Origin: Bryopsis sp. KO-2023
Lineage: Eukaryota; Chlorophyta; Ulvophyceae; Bryopsidales; Bryopsidaceae
Length of the DNA: 64,000 nt
Direction of reading: 5' to 3'
Assembly: GCA_030272585.1 (NCBI GenBank)
Contig: BSYQ01000003.1
Location: 6,572,001-6,636,000 of the forward strand
Shown here piece by piece: positions 13,806 through 25,465 of the stretch (the first letter of the stretch is position 1; every line of letters begins with the position of its first letter). Made by a program: the position numbers and the translations under genes. Below the pieces are notes generated by a model. The model saw only the letters and a program-made list of their open reading frames with translations. It made no database searches and was not told the origin of the DNA.

Positions 13806-15275
13806 ATGTCTGGTGAGGACGCAAAAGCACCAGTTATGCTGCGAGTTCCATTGTCGTCGGCCCCGCCGGGCGGTCTGCTCATGGGGAAAGTAGTGGTGGT
13901 TGACCAGGAGGGTGGGGGTGCTGCACGAGAGACACCGGCGGCGAGCAACAGAGTAATCCCGGTAGAACTGCCAAAAACTCAGCTGGATCCTGAGACGAGG
14001 GAGATTCTGTTGAACCTCGTGTCCAATGCCCCGGGAACGGAGTTCATTCTGCTCAGGCCGGAGGACCTACCGATTTCGGCTACGACACAAGCTGCGACCC
14101 CCAGTTCCATTGCTGAAAGCAATACGTACCATTCGTCATCTGCGAGTGCGCTTCCGACGGACGCCGTCGCGTCGCTGAAGCGAGAATTGGGAATTAATCA
14201 CGAGGTGCACAATTCCGCTGGATTCCTGTCTCCGCTTGGCGCCGACGGAATTGGCGCACGAATGAGTCCACTGAACGTCGGAAACGGAAACTTGACTCTG
14301 GATCCTGCCAGTTTTGGACAAGGCGTGTCCCAGGAGAAAGTCATAACTTCGTCGCTGGTGGCGCGCCCAGATTTTCCAATTTTCGAGGTGGCCGGTACGA
14401 ACAGCGAGGGGCAACCGCTCCTCCGCTCGATCGACACGAAGAACCTGGAAGTTTCGGCGCCGACGAACGATGCATTTTCCATGGGGACTTACAGCAGGTG
14501 CGGGCCGGTTTCCCCCTCCACCCGTTTTGGTTTCTGTCGTAACAGGAACTGTTGGCGCGAGTGAAACTGTCAGTCTAGATGGATGTATCTGACAGTTCCT
14601 CGTAGCACGTGCTCGGATGCGTAAGAGTGTCTAAAGTTGATGATGTGACACATGTTAACTCATGATATGAGTGACATGATGTCAGATCCACATAATTTTA
14701 ACTGTACCGCACCTGTACTACACTCCCCATCATTTCATGAGGGGTGTGCATGGATAATATGGTTGTGTTCTACACAACTCCTGAACACTGAACAGTTGTT
14801 CAACATCCTGTGGAACCTCCTGACGTGAGGTTTGAATTGTTTTAGGATTTCTCTGGATGATGGAATGAGGCAGAGGAGCAGGTGGGGTCAGTACAGTCAC
14901 CTTTCTCCCAGGGAAAAAAACCGACAGGCCCAGAGGCGGTTCAGAGAGAGGCAAAAATGCAAGGTTTTCAACTTGCAGAAAGAAGTTCAGAGGTTAAATG
15001 CAGAGGTGAGGAGTCTGACAGGCAACACTCCAGAAACTTCATCTCGAATTTAAGTGTCGTTTCTGAAAGAAAACCAGCTTCCACCCCCGGAAAACAACAC
15101 AAGATATATCTGATGAGTCTGACCTCGTATTTTCTTTTTCTTTTTTCTTTTACAGAATACGTGCTTACGTACGAAGCTAGGGAAATCACAATCAGAGAAG
15201 GAAAGACTGGTGCAAGTGGTTGCCAACCTCATGCAGAGAGTCGACAGGGAAACAGCTAAATCAGAACCGGCCTGA
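13806..15275 (+). CDS. bZIP transcription factor, Yap/AP-1-like basic region
   Basis: Sequence-specific nuclear transcription factor. Exons 13806-14497, 14846-15005 and 15156-15275 join in phase and end at a TGA (15273-15275). Exon 1 is a low-complexity Ser/Pro/Gly region with no known domain. Exon 2 carries the basic region SPREKNRQAQRRFRERQK, which has the bZIP N-x7-R signature. The form NRxAQRxFR resembles fungal Yap and algal bZIPs more than typical plant NxxxARRSR factors. Exon 2 and exon 3 continue into a heptad zipper (VFNLQKEVQRLNAE, then EKERLVQVVANLMQRV). The zipper is short. I chose Met 13806 because the frame upstream has no ATG; an extra 5' exon remains possible. Confidence 0.75.
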
Positions 15276-18169
15276 GCCGGGTTTGTGTTCGGAGTGTAGT
15301 CTTAGAGACAGAGGGACTTTATAAGGGCAAAAAAAAAAAGAAGAAAAAAGGAATTATAAGGAAGAAAACTAAGGGTGGAAAGGAAAACAAAAAAGGAAAT
15401 TGGATACTTGATAATGCGACAGCTAATAGAATATATCCTTGCATCACAGACTTTTGCAAGGGGAAAAGAAAAAAGGAAAAGAAAGACGACCCGTTTTTTT
15501 GGTTGAAAATTTGGAATCATTTTTCTGCACTTTTTCAACACTGTATTTTCTGTTGTTCTGTTTTACACACTTTTTTTATTTTTTTTTGGTTTTTTGGGGG
15601 ATATGTTGGGGAATTAGGAAGAAAACAGAGTAAAAAAAAAACAGAGGAGGGTTGAGTTTTGATGGAGTGGGGTTGGGGAGGATTTGGGGGAAAAGTGAAT
15701 GAAAGATCAAGCAAGAAAGTAATGGTAAAAGAGGAAACAATATCAAAAACAAATTATGAAAGAAAGGAATATTGTCAAGTCAATAGAACTTTGTTTATCT
15801 TGTTTGGTTTTTTTTTTCTTCAGGGAGGGCTTTTTTGATGAAATCTGTGTATCAGAAGAAATGCGGGTGTGGTTATATTAGGGGGAAAATGTTTTCTTCT
15901 TTCCTGTATGTATGTAGTTGGTGGGGTGGGGTGGGGTGGCCAGGAAGCTGGTGAAACAAAAAAAAAGCACAATATTTGGGAGGGACAGAAAAAAAGAAAA
16001 AACACAAAAAAAAATTGTTAAAAAAAAGGAAAAAACACATAAAGAGAGCAACAGAAAAAAAAAAAAAAAAAGAAAAAAAGGAAAGAATGTTGTATCATAT
16101 TGTTGGGGGAGTAATTCTGGGGGTGTTTTGATGTAAAAGGAAGAAAACGATAACCCGAAGAACGAGTTTACTGGAGGTGGACAGAGCCCAAGGAAGTTCT
16201 TTTTGCAAAGGGACGGCAATCGGTAGCTAGAATAAATCATGGGTTGATTTTTTAGGAGGGCTTCATTGATTGGCATCTAGAAGGGGGATTTCGTGGGCAT
16301 TACGTCACTTTGTCTGAGTATTTCACGTGGCAAAACATCAACTCCATTGACACTTGCTTTTTTAGTTGGAGAGTAACTTCCACACACCAAGTTGACAAAT
16401 ATGGGTAAAAAGGGGTTGGGAGGGTTTTAGGGGGGGGGGGGTAATGGGTTTCAAATAGGGGGGGGTTAGGTGTATGGGTAGGGGGTGGGCTGGAAAAAAA
16501 AATCACAAGAGGTTGAGGGTTCGATCACCAGGGGGATTTTAAGAAAAAAAGAAAAAAAAAGAGAAAGGTTTTGTACAGAAACGAGACGCAAGACGAAGAA
16601 GGTTCGTTTTCTTTTTTTCCGTCCTTTTTTTCCCCCTTAACTTTTTTTTATCCAAAAAAATTATTTCTTGAGGTCGCGATGGTGTACACATCCAGTTAGT
16701 TACTTATTGACCAGGTCTTCAGATTTTACCAGAAAAAAAAAAGCAGAAAAGAAAAACAAAAAAAATAAGTTATATAAAAAACACAAAAAAAAAGAAAGAA
16801 AGAAGGATAAAAGCAAATGAAGAGGAAAAAAAAGAAAAAGAAAGAAAGATAAAGACTGGTCGGTCATAGTTATTGATGCAACCCCCACTTTAGATGGCAC
16901 GCTTGTGGCTGGGTTCTGGACATTCTGCTCTGGAAAAATGAGTTTGTGCTTTTGTGCAACGCTCAATGGCAATAGTCTTCCGCTGAGCTTGGTTTCAATG
17001 TCAGTTATTTATATATAAAAAAACAACCAAAAGACATCGGTGTTGAAAGTTTTTAGAGGACACCGAAACGTCATATATGACAGGAATGAGATGTGTTTAT
17101 TATCAGTTTCAGACTGACACGCGAGCACTGTACACATGGTAACAGGAGAGAGAAAAATTAAAAGAAAAGAAGGAAAAGGTTAGGTTAAAAAAGAAAGGAC
17201 CCAGGGAAAAAAAAAGAAAAAAAAACATTCGAAAGGAGAACAGAACAAGAAGAAAAAAGGAAAGAAAAGAAAAAAAAGACACCGAAAAGGAGAGAGGAAA
17301 ATTAATTTCTTGCGGTCTTGCAGAGTGGCACCTACTTGCGGTTTTTTTTTTTGGAAGGTGTGAATCTGATGAAAGATTACACTTTGGCCTCCAACCCATG
17401 TACACGTTGAGCATGTAAATGTGTGGATGTGGTCACATTGTCACATTGATTGTTTTTCTTTTTCCCTTCTTCCTGTGTCGTTTTTTTTTTCCTTCTTCCT
17501 TTTGTGTCTATACAAACTTCATCCTTTTTTTCCCCTCTCGATCGTATTCGTTCATAGTGTTTTATTTTCTACAAGATGGAAGTTTCTTCGAGAATTTATT
17601 CTTCCTCTAGAAACGAGTGGCTCGAAAACGAAAGCACAATCGAAAAAATTCGATTGGGCGGAGGATGTGGCAAGATCACCTCACAAAAAAAAAAGCTTAC
17701 ATAACTTTTAATCGTTATCGGATTGATAATCCTATTTTACACACAATAAAATACCCACACATATCACAGGACCTTCATGCCTTCCCCAGCATTTAATCCC
17801 AAATTCCTAAACCCCCCGAACGGAACCCCACAACCCAAATTAAAAATCAAACGCAAATTCCAAACACAGATCAATAAAAAAAAGACCAAAAAACGATGCT
17901 CTCATTTCCTTTCGAGCGTCACCTTGGTTTCATAATCCCAACTCCCCCCCCCCCTAACACAAACATAATAATCCCTACAATCAGAGAGATTCAAGCAATT
18001 CAATAATGCATGCACTGCCGTGCATCTCAAACGCAATCCATATATCAATGCATCCCATCCCATTCGTTCATCTCCCAAATGCCGATTTTTTCTTCCCCCT
18101 TTTTTTTTTTTTTTTAAAGGATTTAAATTCATCGTCTCCTTGATACATTCTTTCATACGTTGTTATTAT
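15276..18169. other. Homopolymer-rich spacer, no gene seen
   Basis: About 2.9 kb dominated by A, T and G runs and GAAA/AAAG microsatellites, including a G run near 16430 and C runs near 17945. It lies between the 3' ends of the bZIP gene (plus) and the REF/SRPP-like gene (minus), so it is a convergent spacer. Open frames are Phe/Lys-rich by-products of these tracts. A plant-like TATA box or RNA gene was not found. Confidence 0.6.
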
Positions 18170-20299
18170 TCACTCCTGCTTGATTGGGGTCAAACGATCC
18201 ACAATCGCACCGTAAGCATCGCTCTCGGTAATGGTGGTCGTGATTGGCGAAACGTAGCGCTCCAAATACGGAACGTAGACCTTCTCCACAACAGTGGCAA
18301 AAAGCGATGTCCCAGTAACCCATGCCAAAACAGAGCTGGTCATTGCAAGGCCCTTTGAATAAGCAGGCTGGGCCTAGAGAGAAGAAAAACAAGTACAAAC
18401 TGACATCAGCATGCATTGCTCAGGAATGCGTAAATAAGCCTTATTCTGAACTTCCATTTTTTTCTGAACTGTTATCACAGCCCGTTTTCAGAACCTCAGC
18501 CAGTGCAAATAATGCAATATGTTTTTGTTGAATGAAGTTGTTTGGGTGCTTCTTCTCTGGAAAAAAAAAGGATAGCTGAGAAAGTGGGTTGAACCTACCA
18601 CTACGAAGTCAGTAGCAGATTCGACCTTCTCCTTGGCACCCTCCATGTAGCCAGCCAAGAAAACCAAAGCATCAGCTGGAAAACAATCCACGAAAAAAAA
18701 CCTTGTCTCAGCACAAAACCCCGACATCCCTCGACCGAATTCCTCCGAATAGAACCAAAACCTCACCCTGTGCTCAGATATTTATTCAATAGATGTTCGA
18801 CTTGAACATTTAAAAAATAGAATTTGATCAAAAGAACAAAAATGGGAAAGAGCCCAACACACTCACTTGCACATTCTGGAAGCCTTTTGATGTATCCAAT
18901 CCCCTTCGTGAGAATGGGCTGGACGCTAGACTCAAAGTGCTCCTTGCTTCTAACGAACAAAGTAGAGCCCTGCAACCCACAGATTCAATGTTATCAGGAT
19001 ATATACACATACATCTAAAATGTTTGAAATTTTTAAAATTATATTTTTTTCTTCTTTTATTTTATTATTTTATTATTTTTTTTAGGGGGGGGGGGGCAAG
19101 AGTTCAGCTGATTGGCCTTTGTAGGGAAACAAATGATCCAAAACATGCAACAAGGTTGACACCATATTGCAGCGGAAAGCGCCCCTCACTCCCCATTATC
19201 AATACAAAGATATGGAAAGAGTGTTATATGGGAGAGTTATGTACAGCTCTTTGCTGCAGGAATGACCTGAAAGTTGACCGAAAATCACCCCCATCTGTGA
19301 AGTTGTTTCTATGCATTGATTTGCCCTGCAAACCATACCTCAACAGTTTCCATAGTGTCTTTGACAAGGGGGGCCTCACCAACTGCAAAATAATCAACAA
19401 AGCATTCCTGAATCAGCCACAAAATGCTCGAACTGGGAGGTTTTGAAAATTGGAATCTCGACCAGCACCCAAGATTCAACCCCCCCCCCCCTCCCAACCT
19501 GGCCTCAGTCTCCTTTCGATGCATATCTTCCTATTTTTAATTCATATTGTTGTCAAAAGAATGGAGCCTTGCTGTGTCAAGGCAAACTCTCTTTACCTGT
19601 TGTGGAAAAGAAGTCCTTCAGCTGACCAAAGACCCCACCCATTATCCCAGCTGTTCCTTGGATGACCCCTTGCTCTTTCCAGGTGTTCGAAACATCTTCG
19701 CACGCTCCCAGCCAGTAGTCGTGGGCAGTGTGGAATGTTTCTGGAACCACAGAGCTGCATTTCTCCTTCGCAGCGCTGTACCAGCGCACAGCCTTCAAGG
19801 AATTGGAAAAAAAAGTCAAGGCCAGGCGGAGGAATAATTCTAGACACGCCAGAATTCAATTGGGTTTCTTTACGTTCGGAACGATACCCGCGACGGAACA
19901 GCTCAAATATCAAGTGGAAAGATTTCAGGAACAAAGCTCATTTCGGAAAAGGACGTTCGCGCCACGGAACGTCCTTGGGTCAGCCAAATAAATTCCTTCG
20001 CAACGAATGCGGTGGGAAGAAAAAGACAACACATCAAGGTAATCGACACAGGCAAATAAACCCACGCTCACCGCTTCGTCGACCTTTTCCACGCATAGAC
20101 TTCCTTTTTCCTCCACCCAGGCTTTGGTGGGCTCGTAAAATGACGATAACGTCGACTCGATGGAAGTGAGAATTTTATCGAGAGCTGGTGGAGTGAGTTT
20201 ACGCCCCGATGAATAAACCGACGAAGCGCCCGTGGTAACTTTGCTCTCCACAAAAGCAAAGAATGTCAACAGGGAACCCAAAAAGACCAAATCCGCCAT
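18170..20299 (-). CDS. REF/SRPP-like lipid-particle protein
   Basis: Members of the rubber elongation factor / small rubber particle protein (LDAP) family coat lipid droplets or rubber particles. Six exons join in phase: 20299-20072, 19792-19597, 19382-19339, 18969-18867, 18675-18599 and 18373-18170, giving 283 residues. The N-terminus MADLVFLGSLLTFFAFVESK is hydrophobic. It is followed by the order seen in this family: SIESTLSSFYEPTKAWVEEK then CVEKVDEA, similar to the family's VEGTV..V..PVY and VDxKVDE stretches. The C-terminus (YVPYLERYVSPI, DRLTPIKQE) also recalls the family's YLPLVP ending. The call rests on pattern and order rather than a strong motif. An alternative is an unrelated amphipathic helical protein with a signal anchor. 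Confidence 0.5.
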
Positions 20300-21062
20300 T
20301 TCGAAGCTGGTATCTGGTCCGATATATCCGCGAGCTGAATAAACGAGCTGAATAAAGTTGTGTTCGTAGACAGAAAGAAACGGTAAGTAAAACACGTCTA
20401 GCGGGGTTCGCTTGAACAAACAGAAAACGACCTGAAAGATAGAACACTCTTGACGTGGGGATTCTGGGGGGAAACCTTCATGCGCTTACGTCAATGTCGT
20501 TCCAGAAAAAATCCGGGTGCGTATCTACCCCCCCAGCAATAGTGTGACCCTGCGCTTCGAGGGACACATCAGCACACAACTGAAAGGACGGCACCCCAGT
20601 CCGACATGATGTCACGTCGCGCGAGCGAATTGCTGGGTGTTGCTGGGCGCAAGATCCTTGGCAGTATCCAGCCGATAGAATGAGGCAAATCCCAGGGAAA
20701 CGAAATTTCCCTGAAAGTATCTTCCACCCAGCAATTTCGCCAGCAATCACCCCCACCCAGTGTTACCGAGAGCCGCCATGACGCACCGCGCTTTGAGAAC
20801 AGTTTTCCTTGCTGTTGGCACGAGGTGGGTTGCGAAGGAGATTCGTGGTTCATGAATGCACGCATCCCAGTGGCAGAACTCCGCAACGCCACGAATTCGC
20901 ACCCGGAAGACGCACCAGAGAATGTCCTTCTTCAAAACTGGCCTTCAAAAATTGGACAGACTCTTTGCGCAGTCGGGTCGTCCTTACGAAGAAATAAAGT
21001 TTCTCCCCTTCTGTGTGGTTGAAGCAAAACGAACTGCAAATTTTGTGCAACGGTTTTCTCAG
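20300..21062. other. Divergent spacer
   Basis: Lies upstream of the minus-strand REF/SRPP-like gene and of the plus-strand EF-hand gene. A possible first exon of the EF-hand gene starts at ATG 20778, but its phase does not fit the next exon, so I do not call it. Confidence 0.3.
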
Positions 21063-22567
21063 CAGTGCAAGACCCTAAACACCCTAAATTGAAGAGCTGC
21101 GTGCCTTCCACTCCAGTGACATGCAGCAGGATGCTAGCTAGGCCAGGCCCACATGCAGATCTTGTGGGCATTTTGGCCCAAGGATTGAAAGCTGTTGCAG
21201 GTGAGCAAAAATCGCAACACAATAATATTAGATAATAGTATATACGTATCAATGGTATATACTGTGCACATATATACCATTCCAATATGAAATGCTGTTT
21301 TTTTTGCTTTGTGAATTGAGGATCTGTCTGGTCGATCAGCCACTGATTGTTCAGACGTTAAAGCTTTTGATTGAAACGATTCTTACACTTGCTGTGAATC
21401 TGCGATTCTGGCGTCCGATATTCCGGAACTCAGGTTGGCTAATTTCCCCGAACACATGCTGATTGCTTTTGTTGCTGTCCTTTTGAAAAAGAGATACATG
21501 ATACCCAACACTTCCATAATAGTTCAAAAATTCAAATAAATGTTGGCACGTTTATCTCTTCAGGCAAATTTTCAACGGATTCGATGTTGATGCCTTTATT
21601 GCATGTGTGTTTGACAGAAAACGGCCTAGTACCCTTCGAGCGAGAACGGCATGTCATATGTGGGAACTGAAAGTGAAAGACATGGAGCCTTTGTTTTCTT
21701 CGTATCCGACTCTGAAAGAGACTCTGATGGAGGGCTACAGAGTGTCCGTGGTGACGAGATTGAACAGGCAATCTTTGAAACACGCCGCCTTGGAAGACAA
21801 AGTGGAGGCCGAGCTGGGAGCGGATCTGAGCGGCCACGAAGCTTTGGATTTCAGGAGGGAACTCTGTGAGTTTATTTCAACACACGAAAAATTCATCTCA
21901 CCATGCATCATCAGCATCATCGGGATTTAGTCGGCATCGATGTGCATCACTCTTGATGATGATGATGTGCATGCATCACATCACATCACATCAACCGACG
22001 GATCCTGAAGACACCCTCTCGGTTCCCTCGCCCCTGTCGCCCATGACCCCCATCCTGAACATCACCGAACCCAGAAACATCATCCACCACTGGTTGCTCA
22101 CCTTGCGAGCCAATGGAGTGAACGGGATGCTGGAATTCACTGAAAGAGTGAAAGCTTGGAAAGGTGGTGGCAACGGACCACAGGGTGGCAGCCTGTCAGA
22201 CTTTGCGAACTTGCTGAAGGATTTCGATCTGAAACCTCGGCAAGTCACGGCTCTGTTCTCGCATTTGTGCCCCTCGGACTCCGGAATGGTGGATCCCAGC
22301 AAGCTGATCGATCTGATTCGTTTTGCCACCATTTCTGCACGACGGCAGCACGTTTTGATCGGAATTTTCGAGAAGTTGGATGTCAACATGACGGGGACGG
22401 TGGATGTGATGGAGCTGGTGAAGGGGTTTCAAGTGGGGCTCCACAGAGGTGGACTCCATCGCGAGATTTCAACTCGAGAAATCGAGTTGTTCGATTCACT
22501 AAGGCGCAATCAGAGGATGCGGAGCCGGTGCCAAAGAGGTGCTTTCGATAAACGAACGGTTGGTTAG
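21063..22567 (+). CDS. EF-hand protein, 5' end unresolved
   Basis: Probable calcium-binding protein of unknown role. The best-supported exons are 21564-21865 and 22011-22567. They join in phase and encode FNGFDVDAFIACVF, a helical central part, and a canonical EF-hand loop DVNMTGTVDVME (D, N, T, G, D and E in positions 1, 3, 5, 6, 9 and 12). A weaker degenerate loop precedes it. Two upstream exons, 21063-21200 and 21340-21433, join the rest with correct splice sites and phase, but the second holds an in-frame TGA at 21372-21374. So either the gene starts elsewhere, the upstream exons are wrong, the codon is recoded, or the gene is broken. No Met opens the frame between that TGA and the body of exon 21564-21865. 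Confidence 0.5.
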
Positions 22568-23179
22568 TGGAGTTTAGCTCCCCTTAAGAATCAATCAATT
22601 TTTTTTTGGAAAAAGTGGGTGCCTCATGCAAATTAATTGATTGACAGAAATGTTCGATGATTAAAGCTTTAATGGAAAATTGAAAAACGACGGGAACCAC
22701 AGCGGAGAAATTTGAGCTGGAAGAAAATCAGAATGAACTCTATTTGAAGAAGCAAGATAATCGAAAAATAGAAAGGCAAATCCAATTTGATTAAACTAGG
22801 TTTTTGGTGCCTGGGGGCAGATGCAAAAAAAAAAATGAAATTGCAAACAGATTGAGGGGTCATCTACGCGAGTTTAGTTTTGTGTGCTGAAAATGGTCAT
22901 GGAAACCCCCCAAAAAAACAAAGTCGCCATTGTTTTGTCCCAAAAATAGAAATCTGATTGTATCAACCAGCACACAGTATGTAAACTAATGTTCGAAACA
23001 AACCTTGTGAAAACCTACCGAGATTTATTTCAACTGCGACGTGTTCTTTTCGCTCCTCATTTACAAAAAAACACAAAAGATCTCTTCCCCCCCCCCAAAA
23101 AAAAAAGGTTTCCCTGTACCACCTTTTACTACAACAAATTCCGTTTTCTTTCTCCAATTTTGCCAAAGGCAATTCTCAG
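22568..23179. other. Spacer between EF-hand gene and HCF164-like fragment
   Basis: AT-rich with A and C runs (for example near 23088-23105). I see no supported exon. A transit-peptide exon for the HCF164-like gene could lie here but no start stands out. Confidence 0.35.
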
Positions 23180-24021
23180 TGTGTTGTTTCGGCCAGGCAG
23201 AAAAAGCAGCACAAGCACCCCCGCCCCCACCCCCTCCTCCAGTAGTCGAGGAGCAAGCGCCTCCGAACAACGGGCTGTTGGCTGCAGGAGATGCGGTGGC
23301 AGGCGTCCTGTTGTTTTTCTTCACCAGACTGGGCTCCGGGGCTTCCTTTGCCGATTTGGATAATGTATCGGTGCCGCTGGATGTCGCACTCACAAATGGG
23401 AAACCCACGGTCGTGGAGTTCTATGCAAACTGGTGAGGGTTTTTTCAATTTCTTTTTTTTTTGGGTGTGTGTGTGTGTGTGAATGTGTATCCAATTGTCA
23501 TCAGCTGAGGAGCAATTAAGAAAATCTCAGAAAAAAAATTTGCTTTTATATATATATATGGTTGGATAAGCGATTTGGATGAGTGAGTCCTCCTGGGATT
23601 ACCCATGCAATTCTTGTCAGCATTTTTTCTGGAGTTTGTCAACACCAGTTTCTTCTCAGTTTACCTTCTGCATAGAGAGGTAGCTAGATATAGACATTGT
23701 GATGATCCAGTGTTTTTGGGTTTTTTTCCCCCTGAGTCAGCCTATAAATTTCCCTGAACACGGAAATACACGGCCTTTTGGCCGTGTGAAAAATAATTTC
23801 AATTCAAGAATATATAGATGTGCTTCAACATATAATTTTGATTAATTTCTGCGGCGATCCGAGCAAATTCTTAGGCTAGAAAAATGCTGGCCCTAACGGT
23901 GGCTTGTTTTGATTTTTTTTTCCTGTTGCAATCCAGACTTGAGGTTTGTCGGGAAATGTTGCCAGATGCTGTGGCCTTGGAAGCCGAATACGCCGGAAAA
24001 GTGAACTACGTCACCCTGAAC
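23180..24021 (+). pseudogene. HCF164-like thioredoxin fragment, probably broken
   Basis: HCF164 is a thylakoid-membrane thioredoxin-like protein needed for cytochrome b6f assembly. Exon about 23180-23432 encodes a Pro-rich linker, a membrane segment ([17 protein letters not shown]) and [20 protein letters not shown], all in the order found in HCF164. Exon 23937-24021 continues with LEVCREMLPDAV and AGKVNYVTLN. The splice join reads TG|A, a stop codon, where the family has the Trp of WCEVC, and the next codon is Leu instead of the first Cys. So the CxxC site is lost. I searched the intron for a small exon that would restore it and found none. The rest of the thioredoxin fold (the Ile-cisPro region) was not found downstream. 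Possible explanations are a pseudogene, an assembly error or an unseen micro-exon. Confidence 0.55.
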
Positions 24022-24804
24022 GTTCGTTTTTTCATGTGGACGGAAAAACAAATGCTGGGAAACAAACGAGGTGGCATCGATATTTTTGGGGACTTTTTTT
24101 TTTGTTAATTGTTTTGATCTGTTTTTTTTTTTTTTTTGGTGGCTCTGGCAACAACAGAGCCTGAAGGGGTTGCAGGTCAAAAGTCAGAGTCGGCACCACT
24201 ACATGTTTTTTCACTTTTCGACGCTGGGATGTGCAGAGCAGGATGCGAACACGGACGGAGGTGGTCATGATGATGTTGAGGGCGTTCAATGGAGTGGACC
24301 GTGACTGGAAGAGATGGAGGTCGTGACAAACAGAAACGAAGCCACTCGAAAATCATTATCGCCTCCTGAGGGGAGTTTTGGCATATATCTCCTAAAGATG
24401 GTGTCGGTGCCGGGATGCTGGGAGCTGGGGCTGGCGTAGGTGGAGATGATGGGGGGTGTGGGGATGGAGGAAATGTTGGATATGGTGGCGGGGGTGGAAA
24501 TGTTGGAGGTGGCGACTGGTCGGCCGGAGCTGGGGCTGGGGCTGAGGGCGTAGGAAGGGGAAGGTCGCTGAATAAAGAAGAAACAATAACGATACAGTCG
24601 ATCCTCGCAGGATTCAAATGATAGTGGAACGTAGGCATTGAAGGTGGCAGCATTGATGTAGGGGACTGTATGTTGATTTGGGGGGTCATATTGTACAAAT
24701 GCCCTGGATTCAGCTCCAACATTGCCACCACCTCCAGCACCGTTAGATCCAGCTCCGGGCCCAGCTCTGGCGCCCTCATCTCTCCCCCCGATTCCACTAC
24801 CCAG
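24022..24804. other. Low-complexity Gly/Pro-coding region, unresolved
   Basis: G/T-rich on the plus strand (24400-24560), giving Gly-rich frames on plus and Pro/Ser-rich frames on minus. A minus-strand open frame (24951-24286) looks partly protein-like but has no recognised domain. I could not decide whether either strand is coding. Confidence 0.3.
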
Positions 24805-25465
24805 GTCAGTGTGTCCCTGACTCAACCTTGGATGCCGCTTTGAATTTGATGGGATCCGGCAACCTCTTTGGATGTGTATGGGGAAAACGCCATGGAGTCC
24901 ACTTTCGTCACTTGCGTTTAGAGCTCTCGTATTATCAGGCAAGCAACACACTTTCTTCTATTGGTCCTCAGCAATTATGGTCTATGAAAGAGCCCACAAC
25001 TGGGAATCTGTTGCCGATAGGCAGTGATTTTTGCGATCATTGTTATTGCAGGCATTGATTGTTGCAATTGAAGACAATATTTCGACAGTGGAGGCTGGTG
25101 TGCAAGGGCAGCTCAAAATTCAACAAGGGAATCTGCCCTCACCCACTTACTCCTCTCATTACTTGTGATAGGAAGGAATTTTTGTTGCTTTTGGGAAGTC
25201 TGGGGGGGGGGGTTCAACTAGCTAAATGGGATCAACAGCAAATTCGTCCTCAATCTTCTCTCTGTGTGTGATCTCATCATTCCCTGGAAATTTTTCTGTG
25301 CAGGGAGCAATCGATACCCTGGTCGGATTCAGGATGGCCAGCAGCCGATTGCAATCCCCTGGCAGCAAACACTCCAAAGCAATGTCTACATCTCAGGAGG
25401 ATAGAAAAGGGGATATATGGAGCGCCCGAAGTTCGCTTTGATGATGAGGAGGATGACCTCATTAC
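24805..25465 (+). CDS. Internal exons of an unknown gene
   Basis: Three exons, 24805-24938, 25052-25164 and 25304-25465, join with matching phases and good splice sites. The first intron is GC-AG (CAG|GCAAGC). The product includes ALIVAIEDNISTVEAGVQGQ and an acidic end (VRFDDEEDDLIT). I recognise no domain. Upstream the phase could connect to the HCF164-like exon through an alternative donor near 24025, and downstream to an exon at 25519. Neither the start nor the stop is established, so this is a partial model. It could also be the degenerate rest of the HCF164-like gene. Confidence 0.35.

Noticed and set aside
16510..16535. GGTTCGATCACC resembling a tRNA T-loop
   Set aside because: No pairing acceptor arms or other tRNA arms around it.
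24286..24951. Minus-strand Pro/Ser-rich open frame of 221 codons
   Set aside because: Composition follows from a G/T-rich tract. There is no domain, and part overlaps plus-strand exons that join in phase.
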